From Rhabdonatronobacter sediminivivens (GTDB taxonomy: Bacteria > Pseudomonadota > Alphaproteobacteria > Rhodobacterales > Rhodobacteraceae), in the NCBI RefSeq assembly GCF_013415485.1, contig NZ_JACBXS010000008.1, positions 1-64,000 of the forward strand: DNA of 64,000 nucleotides, read 5' to 3'. Shown piece by piece: positions 55,941-63,966 of the stretch; positions within the stretch are counted from its first letter, which is position 1; each line of letters opens with the position of its first letter. The translations under genes and the position numbers were made by a program. Under the pieces are notes generated by a model. It was given only the letters and a program-made list of their open reading frames with translations. It ran no database searches and was not told where the DNA came from.

Positions 55941-57296
55941 ATGAAAAGCGATACACAACTCGCCCGTCTGGGCTTATTCGACGCGCGTGTGCCACGGTAC
56001 ACCAGCTACCCGACCGCCCCGCAGTTCAAGCCGGGCCTGGGGTCGGACAAATTTGCCGACTGGGTGCGCGCAATCGCCCCCGGCAGCCAGATATCGCTCT
56101 ATCTGCATGTGCCTTTTTGCCGCAGATTGTGCTGGTTCTGCGCGTGCCGGACACAGGGCACACGCTCGCTGGCGCCGGTGCTGGCCTATGTGGAGACGCT
56201 GAAGGCCGAACTGGATCTGCTGCGCGCGATTCTCCCCGAGGGCGTGACCCTTTCGCGGCTGCACTGGGGCGGGGGCACACCGACGCTACTGCCGCCCGAG
56301 CAGATGCGCGATCTGGCCGCCCATGTGCTGACCACCGTTCCGTTGGGCGAAAACGCCGAATTTTCGGTCGAGATCGATCCGAACGAAATCGACGACGCGC
56401 GGCTTGATGCCCTCGCCGAGGCGGGGATGAACCGCGCCTCGATCGGGGTGCAGGATTTCGACCCCGAAATTCAGGCGATCATTGGCCGCGATCAGAGCTT
56501 CGAGATCACCCACGCCGCCGCCGAGGCCATCCGTGCCCGCGGGATTCGCAGCCTGAACGCGGATATCCTCTATGGCTTGCCCGACCAGACCACGGTGCGG
56601 ATGACTGACTCGGTGCAGAAACTTCTGTCATTGAACCCCGACCGCGTGGCGCTTTACGGATATGCCCATGTGCCCTGGATGGCACGGCGCCAGCAGTTGA
56701 TCCCTTCGGACAGCCTGCCCCGGCCGGAAGAGCGGCTGGGACTCTATGAAACCGCGCGGCGCCTGTTCCTTTGGGACGGCTATGACGAAATCGGCATCGA
56801 CCACTTCGCCCGGCCCCATGACGGGCTGGCACAGGCCGCGCAGGCGGGAAGGCTGAAGCGCAATTTCCAGGGCTACACCGACGATACCGCGCCGGTGCTG
56901 ATCGGGCTGGGCGCGTCTTCGATCTCGCGCTTTCCGCAGGGCTATGCCCAGAACGCGCCCGGCACGTCGGACTGGACGAAATCCGTGCGCAAGGGGCAGT
57001 TCGCCACCAGCCGGGGCCATGTGTTCCAGGGGGACGATATCCTGCGCGCCAGGATCATCGAAATGCTGATGTGCGATTTTGCAACCGATGATGCCGAACT
57101 GATCACGCGATATGGGGCCACGCAGGCGCAGCTTGAGGCCATGTATCGCCCCGCGGTGGCGCATTTCGATCCATTCCTGAAGCGGGGCGCCGGTGGTCTG
57201 GAGATCCCCCTTGCCGGGCGTCCGCTGACGCGCATGATCGCAGCGGCTTTTGACGCCTATGCCATGTCCAGGGAGGGGCACAGCTCGGCGGTCTGA
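55941..57296 (+). CDS. hemN: Oxygen-independent coproporphyrinogen III oxidase
   Basis: HemN (451 residues) converts coproporphyrinogen III to protoporphyrinogen IX without oxygen, as a radical SAM enzyme. The cluster-binding motif is C60, C64, C67 with the extra C69 (FCRRLCWFCACR), and the SAM/GGGTP segment appears as LHWGGGTPTLLPPEQM. The C-terminal HemN domain follows. The start at 55941 lacks a strong ribosome site (only AGG nearby) and coincides with the start expected from the FNR box, so the message may be leaderless. It supplies haem for the cbb3 oxidase under low oxygen. Confidence 0.96.
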   Translation: MKSDTQLARLGLFDARVPRYTSYPTAPQFKPGLGSDKFADWVRAIAPGSQISLYLHVPFCRRLCWFCACRTQGTRSLAPVLAYVETLKAELDLLRAILPEGVTLSRLHWGGGTPTLLPPEQMRDLAAHVLTTVPLGENAEFSVEIDPNEIDDARLDALAEAGMNRASIGVQDFDPEIQAIIGRDQSFEITHAAAEAIRARGIRSLNADILYGLPDQTTVRMTDSVQKLLSLNPDRVALYGYAHVPWMARRQQLIPSDSLPRPEERLGLYETARRLFLWDGYDEIGIDHFARPHDGLAQAAQAGRLKRNFQGYTDDTAPVLIGLGASSISRFPQGYAQNAPGTSDWTKSVRKGQFATSRGHVFQGDDILRARIIEMLMCDFATDDAELITRYGATQAQLEAMYRPAVAHFDPFLKRGAGGLEIPLAGRPLTRMIAAAFDAYAMSREGHSSAV

Positions 57297-57344
57297 GATG
57301 ACATGTCATGGCGGCGCAGGACAGGCCTGGCGGCGGCGCGCGGA

Positions 57345-57545
57345 TCAGTCGATCTCGCGCGCTTCGTCCACCAGCATGATGGGGATCCCGTTGCGGATGG
57401 GAAAGGCCAGGTGAGCGGCCTTCGAGATCAGCTCCTGCCGCTCGGCATCGTAGCTCAGCCTCCCCTGGGTGACCGGACAGACCAGCGCCTCAAGCATCTG
57501 ACGGTTTATGGGCGGACGCGAAGGTTCAACCGGCGCAGTGCTCAT
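57345..57545 (-). CDS. Trm112 family protein
   Basis: A 66-residue protein of the Trm112 family: [20 protein letters not shown], then [20 protein letters not shown]. Trm112 proteins serve as partners and stabilisers for methyltransferases acting on tRNA and release factors; bacterial members are little studied. The first conserved CxxC of the zinc site is reduced to a single cysteine in VCPV, so the zinc site may be incomplete. It overlaps the LON-domain gene upstream by 4 bases. Confidence 0.88.
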   Translation of the reverse strand: MSTAPVEPSRPPINRQMLEALVCPVTQGRLSYDAERQELISKAAHLAFPIRNGIPIMLVDEAREID

Positions 57546-58183
57546 TGCAGCCGGTCCTCCTCTCCCCCGCGCAGGGCGAATTCCATCAATGTGACCAGTG
57601 TTTCGCGGCGGGTGGCCAGGGATGGTGCCTCCAGCAGGGCCTGCTTGTCCTCGGGCGCGAAGGGGCAGAGCATCGAAAGCGAATTGATCAGCAATTCATC
57701 CCCCGCCTCGCGCAGGCTGCTCCAGTCGGTGGAAAGCTCCTGCGCGGCAAAATACCGGCCCAGCAGGTCCAGAAACCTGTCGCGGTCAAAACCGCCATCG
57801 CGTTCGGCACCGTCGCGGTCCCGCTCGAACCCGGCCCAATCCACCTGAGCGCGCCGATACGGGGTGAAGCCTTCCACCTCGCGCAGCAGGCGGAAGCGCG
57901 ATGCACCGCTCAGCGTGATCATGTAGCGGCCATCCTCGGTTTCCGAAAACGCGGTCAGCCGCCCGGCACAGCCGATGCTGTGCAGCCGGTCACGCGCCCC
58001 CTCGGGGCCTTCGCATGGCTGGATCATGCCGATCAGCCGCGCCTGCGTCTTCATGCAATCCTCGATCATCGCCAGATAGCGCGGCTCGAAGATATGCAGG
58101 GGCAGTCGCGCGCGCGGCAGCAACAGTGCCCCGGGCAGCGGAAAGATCGGAATTGTGTCGGGCAGTTCCCTGGGGCTTTTCAT
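57542..58183 (-). CDS. LON substrate-binding domain protein
   Basis: A 213-residue protein made essentially of the N-terminal substrate-binding domain of Lon protease, without ATPase or protease parts. It begins with [20 protein letters not shown] and continues [14 protein letters not shown], then [20 protein letters not shown]. Such free-standing domains are common; their function is unknown. It lies between the thioredoxin gene and the Trm112 gene on the same strand and overlaps Trm112 by 4 bases, so the three may be one operon. Confidence 0.92.
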   Translation of the reverse strand: MKSPRELPDTIPIFPLPGALLLPRARLPLHIFEPRYLAMIEDCMKTQARLIGMIQPCEGPEGARDRLHSIGCAGRLTAFSETEDGRYMITLSGASRFRLLREVEGFTPYRRAQVDWAGFERDRDGAERDGGFDRDRFLDLLGRYFAAQELSTDWSSLREAGDELLINSLSMLCPFAPEDKQALLEAPSLATRRETLVTLMEFALRGGEEDRLQ

Positions 58184-58210
58184 GACTGACAACCTAGCCC
58201 GCTCTGCGGA

Positions 58211-59113
58211 TCAGGCAAAGATCATCGAGCTGAGTTTTCGCCGTCCCCGTGCCGCTATGGGATCACCGGGTTTCAGGGCGTCGAAGATGGTGAAGAGTTG
58301 CGTCTTGGCGGCGCCGTCATTCCACTCGCGGTCGCGGCGGAACAGTTCCAGCAATTCCTCAACGGCCTCTGCGGTTTCGCCATTGGCGTGAAGCGCCTGC
58401 GCCAGGTCAAAGCGGGCCTGATGGTCATTGGCGTCAGCCTCGACCCGGGCACGCAGGTCTGCGACCGGACCAGCGTTCTGGGCCTGCAGGGCCAGGGCGA
58501 TCTGGGCGCGGGCGGCATCGAGTTCCGGCGCCCCGGCAATGGACGCGGGGGCATTGTTCACCAGCGCCTCGGCCTGGTCCAGTTCGCCCATCTTCACATG
58601 GGCCCGGGCCAGACCGCCCAGCGCGGCCGCATTCTCGGCCTCTTGCCCCAGAACGGCGGCAAAGACCTGGGCGGCATCCACGGCGGCGCCCTGTTCCAGC
58701 ATTTCCTCGGCAGCCGCCAGGGCGTCCCCAAGGCCACCGTCGCCGGCCAGATCGGCCATCCGCTTGACGAAAGCCTTCAATTCGCTGGGCTGCTGGGCAC
58801 CCTGAAAACCATCGGCGGGCTGCCCCTGCCAGAAGGCATATACGGTGGGGATGGACTGGATGCGCAGTTGCGCGGCAATGGCCTGGTTTTCATCGACATT
58901 GATCTTGACCATGCGGACCTTGCCGCCTGCGGCCTTGACCTCGGCCTCCAGCGCGGGGCCAAGGGTCTTGCACGGACCGCACCAGGGCGCCCAAAAATCG
59001 ACGATCACCGGCACCTCGCGGCTGGCCTCGACCACCTGCGCCATGAAATCGCGCTCGGTCCCCTCGATGATCAGATCGTCCGCAGGTTTCGCCCCGCCCC
59101 CAAGTTCCAGCAT
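58211..59113 (-). CDS. Thioredoxin-TPR co-chaperone (CnoX/YbbN-like)
   Basis: A 300-residue protein with an N-terminal thioredoxin domain (active site W44-CGPC, residues ~15-120) and a C-terminal region of helical repeats (about residues 125-300) like the TPR part of YbbN/CnoX. CnoX holds damaged proteins and passes them to GroEL. Unlike E. coli CnoX (SQHC), this protein keeps a full WCGPC site, as in Caulobacter-type CnoX. It lies 27 bases upstream of the LON-domain gene on the same strand. Confidence 0.92.
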   Translation of the reverse strand: MLELGGGAKPADDLIIEGTERDFMAQVVEASREVPVIVDFWAPWCGPCKTLGPALEAEVKAAGGKVRMVKINVDENQAIAAQLRIQSIPTVYAFWQGQPADGFQGAQQPSELKAFVKRMADLAGDGGLGDALAAAEEMLEQGAAVDAAQVFAAVLGQEAENAAALGGLARAHVKMGELDQAEALVNNAPASIAGAPELDAARAQIALALQAQNAGPVADLRARVEADANDHQARFDLAQALHANGETAEAVEELLELFRRDREWNDGAAKTQLFTIFDALKPGDPIAARGRRKLSSMIFA

Positions 59114-59199
59114 GTCGCACCCTTTGATAGCCGTGTTCCGTGATTGCCGTGTTTTGCCCTATATGAGGAACAAAACCCCAAAGGCCAAGGGGTCCATAC

Positions 59200-59703
59200 C
59201 TAGCCGCGCACGATAAGGCGGGTCCCGTAGTCGATCCGGTTGACGATCCACAGCAGGTGGTCGCGGCGAAAGGCCACGCAGCCGGCTGTGGGCACGCGCG
59301 GGCCGCACCACAGGTGAATGAAGATGGCGGACCCGGCGCCACGCTCGGCGCGGGGCCAGTTGTAGTCGGTGATCAGCACCAGATCATAAAGCGGGTCGGC
59401 GCGGCGCAGGGCTTCGTGGCTGTGGCGATAGGGGGCGCGGACCATGAGGTTGTAATCCTCATGCGCCGGATCGTCGGACCACAGGTCGCGCGGGCCGACA
59501 GGCAGCGCCCAATCCGGCAAGGCGTGACGCGCGATCCGCTCGGGGCGGTAGAGCAGCCCCACCAGCCCGTGGGCACCCGAAGGTGTCACACCATCGCCTT
59601 CGCGCTTGCGCGCGCGGATACCACCGCGACCGATGGCGCAGGGGAAGTGACGGCCGAGGAACCGGCACCCCCAGCGGGTGACGACCAGATCATTCGGGGT
59701 CAT
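59200..59703 (-). CDS. L,D-transpeptidase family (YkuD-like) protein
   Basis: A 167-residue protein of the YkuD family. The catalytic segment is IFIHLWCGPRVPTAGCVAF, with the histidine and the terminal SxGC-type cysteine (here TAGC). Members crosslink peptidoglycan or attach proteins to it. No signal peptide is seen, which is common in the short version found in Rhodobacterales and leaves its location uncertain. It has a very basic N-terminal half with IRARKREGDGVTPSG. A copy of the dispersed repeat lies between it and ribA. Confidence 0.86.
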   Translation of the reverse strand: MTPNDLVVTRWGCRFLGRHFPCAIGRGGIRARKREGDGVTPSGAHGLVGLLYRPERIARHALPDWALPVGPRDLWSDDPAHEDYNLMVRAPYRHSHEALRRADPLYDLVLITDYNWPRAERGAGSAIFIHLWCGPRVPTAGCVAFRRDHLLWIVNRIDYGTRLIVRG

Positions 59704-59737
59704 GGCATATGCGTTCGTATGGCGCGGGTAGCAGGGT

Positions 59738-59807
59738 CTGAGGGGGCTGTCGCCCCCCCGCGCCCGTTCCGGGCACTCCCCCCCGGAGTATTTCTGGCAA
59801 GATGAAG
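59738..59807 (+). repeat. Dispersed composite repeat, copy B (hairpin plus core)
   Basis: A GC palindrome (GGGGGCTGTCGCCCCC) is followed by CGTTCCGG and then the core CCCCGGAGTATTTCTGGCAA continuing GATGAAG (59781-59807). It matches copies A and C in arrangement. Unlike them, it does not lead into a start codon; it lies between the ends of ribA and the L,D-transpeptidase start on the opposite strand. Confidence 0.6.
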
Positions 59808-59826
59808 ACCGGGGCGCGGTTCCAGG

Positions 59827-60918
59827 TCACAGCAGATGTCCCGATTTGGCGGCCTTGGTGGCCAGATAGGCGCGGTTTTCATCGGTTTCGCCAACGCGCA
59901 GGGGAACGCGTTCGACCACCTCGATCCCGTTGGCGCAGAGCATCTCGACCTTGCCGGGATTGTTGGTCAGCAGCCGCGCCCGTGTGAACCCCATGCGGCG
60001 CAGGAGCGCGGCGCCGATGCGGAAATCGCGCTCATCATCGTCAAAGCCCAGGCGGTGGTTGGCCTCGACCGTGTCAAAGCCCTGATCCTGCAGGGAATAG
60101 GCGCGCATCTTGTTGGCGAGGCCGATGCCGCGCCCCTCCTGGTTCAGGTAGAGCAGGACGCCGGCGCCCTCGGCGCCCATGCGGGCCAGCGCGCCGTGCA
60201 GTTGGGCGCCGCAGTCGCATTTGAGGCTGCCCAGCACATCGCCGGTGAAGCAGGCCGAATGCAGCCGCGCCAGCACCGGGGCGGAGCGGTCGGGCTGGCC
60301 GATCTCGATTGCGTAATGTTCGACGCCACCATCATCGGGGCGAAAGACATGCAGGCGCCCGGCCTGGGCGGCGGCCATGGGCAGGCGCGCATGGATCACC
60401 GGGTGCAGGGGTGCGCCATCGATGCGGGCGGCCTCGATGGCGCTGAGCGCGATCTGGCTGAGACCATGGCGCCGGGCGAGGCCGCAGGCGTCTTCATGCT
60501 GCAGCACCAGCGCGGCGGGCAGCAGTTGCGCCGATTTCGCCAGCGCAATGGCACCGCGGTGCAGGTCGGCAGGGCCGTCCCGGGCCGTCATCAGCGGCCC
60601 CTTCATGGGCATGCGCAGGTCATCGGCAGGGTCGGCCACGGCGCGAATCCATTGCGGGCTGACCCCATGGGGCAGGTGCACACGCGCCAGATCGCCGTCA
60701 TAGGCGCGGGCGCGCAGCGTCGCGGCCCGGTGCGCGGTGATTGCCAGATGGGCGCTGCCCCCCAACACATGCAGATCGGCCAGGCGCGCAGGGGTCAGAA
60801 CCTCGGCCGCGATGACAAGGGCTGCGCGCGGGCCATGGTGCACCACAACGGGCAGCCCCATGCGCAGATCGGCGCGGGCGCGGTTGAGGAATTCGCTCGG
60901 GGTTGGGTCAAGACTCAT
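59827..60918 (-). CDS. ribA: GTP cyclohydrolase II with an N-terminal extra domain
   Basis: A 363-residue protein for riboflavin synthesis. The C-terminal half (residues ~170-363) is GTP cyclohydrolase II: LHSACFTGDVLGSLKCDCGA holds the zinc cysteines, followed by YLNQEGRGIGLANKMRAYSL and LLTNNPGKVEML. The first ~165 residues do not match a normal DHBP synthase (RibB) and appear degenerate; they resemble the extra N-terminal domain of Rhodobacterales RibA proteins, whose role is unknown to me. The start ATG has AGG six bases upstream. Confidence 0.92.
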   Translation of the reverse strand: MSLDPTPSEFLNRARADLRMGLPVVVHHGPRAALVIAAEVLTPARLADLHVLGGSAHLAITAHRAATLRARAYDGDLARVHLPHGVSPQWIRAVADPADDLRMPMKGPLMTARDGPADLHRGAIALAKSAQLLPAALVLQHEDACGLARRHGLSQIALSAIEAARIDGAPLHPVIHARLPMAAAQAGRLHVFRPDDGGVEHYAIEIGQPDRSAPVLARLHSACFTGDVLGSLKCDCGAQLHGALARMGAEGAGVLLYLNQEGRGIGLANKMRAYSLQDQGFDTVEANHRLGFDDDERDFRIGAALLRRMGFTRARLLTNNPGKVEMLCANGIEVVERVPLRVGETDENRAYLATKAAKSGHLL

Positions 60919-61074
60919 GCGGGGCCTGTTGCTATGGCTTCTCATGTAACGCGCCCGGCAGGGAATTGAAACATTCCAGCGCCCGGGGACACGTCCGGGT
61001 GAACATGCTGTCACAATTCTTGCACGGCTTCGTGCGGTCCCCATGTGCCTTGCAATGTATCAGGAGGTCTTATC

Positions 61075-61761
61075 ATGCCGAAAGTGAACCGTATTCTTCT
61101 GGTGGACGACGACGACGACCTGCGCGAGGCGCTGTCCGAGCAACTGGTCATGACCGAGGATTTCGACGTTTTCGAGGCCGCCAATGGCGCCGAAGCGATG
61201 GAACAGGTCAAGGCCGGGCAGTTCGATCTGACCATTCTGGATGTGGGCCTGCCCGATACCGACGGGCGCGAATTGTGCAAGCGCATGCGCAAGTCCGGGC
61301 TGAAATGCCCCATCGTCATGCTCACGGGCCATGATTCGGACGCCGACACCATTCTGGGGCTGGATTCAGGCGCGAATGACTATGTGACAAAGCCGTTCAA
61401 GTTTCCGGTCCTGCTGGCCCGGCTGCGCGCCCAGTTGCGCCAGCATGAACAGTCTGAAAACGCGGTGTTCCAGTTGGGGCCCTATCAGTTCCGCCCGGCG
61501 CAAAAGCTGCTGCTGGACGAAGGCGAGCGCAAGATCCGCCTGACCGAGAAGGAAACCAATATCCTGAAATTCCTGTATCGCGCCCCCGAAGGCGTGGTCC
61601 CGCGCGATGTGCTGCTGCACGAGGTCTGGGGCTACAACGCCGGGGTGACCACGCATACGCTGGAGACGCATATCTATCGACTGCGCCAGAAGATCGAACC
61701 GGATCCGTCGAATGCCCGGATACTGGTCACGGAATCGGGCGGCTACAAGCTGGTGTCCTGA
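61075..61761 (+). CDS. OmpR/PhoB family response regulator
   Basis: A 228-residue response regulator. The receiver domain (residues 5-120) has the acidic pocket at D11-D13, the phosphorylation aspartate in TILDVGLP (about D56) and the conserved lysine in VTKPFKF. The winged-helix output domain (residues ~130-228) has RLTEKETNILKFLYR and TLETHIYRLRQKIEP. The sequence resembles CenR, the essential cell-envelope regulator of Caulobacter and Rhodobacter, but I cannot confirm that. AGGAGG precedes the start. No kinase gene lies beside it. Confidence 0.93.
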   Translation: MPKVNRILLVDDDDDLREALSEQLVMTEDFDVFEAANGAEAMEQVKAGQFDLTILDVGLPDTDGRELCKRMRKSGLKCPIVMLTGHDSDADTILGLDSGANDYVTKPFKFPVLLARLRAQLRQHEQSENAVFQLGPYQFRPAQKLLLDEGERKIRLTEKETNILKFLYRAPEGVVPRDVLLHEVWGYNAGVTTHTLETHIYRLRQKIEPDPSNARILVTESGGYKLVS

Positions 61762-61799
61762 TCGCCATATTGTTGCCGGATTCGGCTGCAATACACAGT

Positions 61800-61910
61800 G
61801 TCAGAACGGATTGATCCGTAACGGTTGACAGCAATCCCCTGGTGCGTGGGGCAAGACGCACCCCCTCCTCCCTGTTGGACTGCCCGGGCATTGTGCCCGG
61901 GCGTTTTTTT
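61800..61910 (+). ncRNA. Candidate anti-SD small RNA of the CcsR/cuckoo type
   Basis: Between the response regulator stop and xthA there is a small hairpin GGTGCGT/ACGCACC (61841-61847 and 61856-61862), then the single-stranded motif CCTCCTCCC (61864-61872), then a strong terminator. This matches the layout of the stress-induced CcsR (cuckoo) RNAs of Rhodobacter, which carry CCUCCUCCC. The 5' end is uncertain; TTGTTG (61770) with TACACA (61792) could be a promoter, giving a start near 61804. Length would be about 105 bases. Confidence 0.65.
61882..61910 (+). terminator. Strong intrinsic terminator of the small RNA candidate
   Basis: GCCCGGGCA (61882-61890) and TGCCCGGGC (61894-61902) form a perfect 9-bp stem with a TTG loop, followed by G and seven T (61904-61910). 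It is too far (120 bases) from the response regulator stop to be a simple gene terminator. Confidence 0.93.
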
Positions 61911-62153
61911 CAGGTTGCGACTGGCGTAACCGACGTGCCGCGCGGCCCACAGGCCGTGGCGACCTGGAGGAACAAGCGCGGCGACCATCGGCAAACTCCT
62001 GAACATGAAACCCTCCGGGCAAGCATGCCCAAATGCAGTATGGCCGGGCGTCGGAAGCGAAAGGGCCAGCTTGCGCCGGATTTCAGCCCAAACAGGGTTT
62101 TCGCGCCGGTGAACAGCGGCTAGGAACGGCGCATCACCCAACAGGAGCGCCCG

Positions 62154-62942
62154 ATGCCCCTCACCATTGCCACATGGAACATCAATTCGGTTCGCCTGCG
62201 GGCGGGGCTGGTGACCCGGCTGCTGCACGAGGAAGCGCCCGATATCCTGTGCCTGCAGGAATGCAAGAGCCCGGTCGACAAGATTCCGTTCGAGCTGTTT
62301 GCCCAGGCAGGCTATGGCCATTGGGTTGCGCGCGGTCAGAAAGGATACAACGGCGTGGCCATCCTGTCGCGGCTGCCGCTGGAAGATGCGGGCCATATCG
62401 ACTGGTGCGGGCGGGGCGATGCGCGCCATGTCGCGGCCCGGCTGGAAAACGGCGTGCTGATTCACAACATGTATATCCCCGCGGGCGGCGATGTGCCGGA
62501 CCGCGAGGTGAACGAGAAGTTCGGCCACAAGCTGGATTTCCTGACGCAGATGCAACAGGAATTCTCGGACACCCGCCCGGAGCGCGCGATCCTGGTGGGC
62601 GATCTGAACATCGCCCCGCGCGAGGATGACGTCTGGAACCACAAGCAACTCTTGAAGATCGTCAGCCATACGCCGATCGAAACCGAGCATCTGGGCGCCG
62701 CCCAGGAGAGCGGCGGCTGGGTCGATGTCACGCGCCAGGATATCCCCGAAGGCCAGCTGTACAGCTGGTGGTCCTATCGCGCGCGCGACTGGGATGCCGC
62801 GGACAAGGGGCGACGGCTGGACCATATCTGGGCCAGCGCGGATATTGCGCCGGCCGCCCATGGCTCGCGCATTCTGCGCGCGGCGCGCGGCTGGCAGCAA
62901 CCTTCCGATCACGCGCCCGTTTTTGCCAGCTTCGATCTCTGA
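62154..62942 (+). CDS. xthA: Exodeoxyribonuclease III
   Basis: XthA (262 residues) is an AP endonuclease/3'-5' exonuclease in base excision repair. Key motifs are IATWNINSVRLR, LCLQECKSPVDKIP, the central MYIPAGGD, VGDLNIAPREDDVWN and the C-terminal RRLDHIWAS and PSDHAPVFAS with the catalytic histidine. The start ATG has AGGAG upstream. A single gene. Confidence 0.96.
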   Translation: MPLTIATWNINSVRLRAGLVTRLLHEEAPDILCLQECKSPVDKIPFELFAQAGYGHWVARGQKGYNGVAILSRLPLEDAGHIDWCGRGDARHVAARLENGVLIHNMYIPAGGDVPDREVNEKFGHKLDFLTQMQQEFSDTRPERAILVGDLNIAPREDDVWNHKQLLKIVSHTPIETEHLGAAQESGGWVDVTRQDIPEGQLYSWWSYRARDWDAADKGRRLDHIWASADIAPAAHGSRILRAARGWQQPSDHAPVFASFDL

Positions 62943-63068
62943 CCCGCCGCAGCGCGACATCCGCATCCGCAGCGACCGCCAAAGCGCCCGCTCCGCACGC
63001 CTGGGGCGGGTGCTTTCCGGCGCGAATGCCCACCGGAGGCATTTGCGCATGAGCCCGCCCCGGAGCGT

Positions 63069-63878
63069 TCACCCCACAAAGGCACATGTCAGGGGCGCTT
63101 GAGGCTGGCGCAGCGCTTCGATCACGGTGAAATGGTTTTGGCCGGGCTCGATCTCCAGGCGCACCCGGCCATCGAAACCTTCCCACATCAAGGCCATCAA
63201 CCGGGCCTGGCGAATGAACTCGGGCCGTTCCGCCGCACCAACCCAGACTGACAGATCCGGTTGCCCGAAGGGCGCGCATAGCGCCGGACTTTCGGCCCGG
63301 GCCATGGCCGGATCCAGCTGCAATGTGGCATTCATCTGCGTTTTCAGGAGCGGACGCAGATCATGCAACCCGCTGATCGACAGCACATGCTCGATCCGGT
63401 CGCGCACGGGCGTCGCCAGCGGCGTGTCCGCACAGATCATCCGTGTCACCAGATGCCCGCCCGCCGAATGCCCCGCCAACCGCACGGGGCCGGAAATCCG
63501 CGCGGCCGCCGCTTCGATCGCCGCCCCCATGGCGCGCGTCATCTCTGCAAGCGTTGCGTCGGGTGCCAACGGATAGCTGGGAAGCGCCACCGCCCACCCC
63601 CGCGCCCGGGCGCCCTCGGCCAGATGCGTCCAGAAGGACCTGTCAAACTTCATCCAGTACCCGCCATGGACAAACACTGCCAGACCCCGCGCAGCGCCTT
63701 CGGGATGCACCAGATCGAAGGTCGCCCTCGGCCCGTCGCCATATTCCAGCGCCTCTTCGAACGCAGCGCCCAGCCCCACCCGATACCCTGCCGCCGCCGC
63801 CGCCCAGGCATCGGGCAACGCCTCGGACCCCGGCACATGCGCCATATTGGCATAGGCCTCATCCCAGTCCCTTTGCAT
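63069..63878 (-). CDS. Alpha/beta hydrolase (kynurenine-formamidase-like)
   Basis: A 269-residue hydrolase. The oxyanion-hole motif is VFVHGGYWM (about residue 70), and the nucleophile elbow is GHSAGGHL (about residue 140). A late aspartate and the histidine in QNHFTVIEAL complete a possible triad. The HGGYW motif and size fit the arylformamidase (KynB-like) or esterase groups, but the substrate is unproven. The start at 63878 is preferred because AAGGA lies about eight bases upstream; an ATG three codons earlier overlaps it. Confidence 0.88.
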   Translation of the reverse strand: MQRDWDEAYANMAHVPGSEALPDAWAAAAAGYRVGLGAAFEEALEYGDGPRATFDLVHPEGAARGLAVFVHGGYWMKFDRSFWTHLAEGARARGWAVALPSYPLAPDATLAEMTRAMGAAIEAAAARISGPVRLAGHSAGGHLVTRMICADTPLATPVRDRIEHVLSISGLHDLRPLLKTQMNATLQLDPAMARAESPALCAPFGQPDLSVWVGAAERPEFIRQARLMALMWEGFDGRVRLEIEPGQNHFTVIEALRQPQAPLTCAFVG

Positions 63879-63888
63879 CCCTGCCATC

Positions 63889-63952
63889 CTTCATCTTGCC
63901 AAAAATACTCCGGGGGGGGGCGGCCGGAACGGCAGACGGGGGGCTGCCCCCC
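63889..63952 (-). repeat. Dispersed composite repeat, copy C (hairpin plus core)
   Basis: On the minus strand a GC palindrome (GGGGGGCAGCCCCCC) is followed by CGTTCCGGCC and the core CCCCGGAGTATTTTTGGCAA, then GATGAAGG. The AAGG of the core forms part of the ribosome site of the hydrolase gene. Copy A has the same position before dinB. Confidence 0.6.
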
Positions 63953-63966
63953 GTCCCCGCCCGGCC

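Larger units (their letters stand above)
61762..62153. other. Gene-free stretch after the response regulator
   Basis: The first 150 bases hold the small RNA candidate and its terminator (61800-61910). The remaining 240 bases up to xthA contain no supported gene; a short reading frame there (61842-62123) lacks a ribosome site and coding bias. Confidence 0.6.

Noticed and set aside
61842..62123. Short rightward reading frame before xthA
   Set aside because: It runs through the terminator and the small RNA candidate, and lacks a ribosome site.
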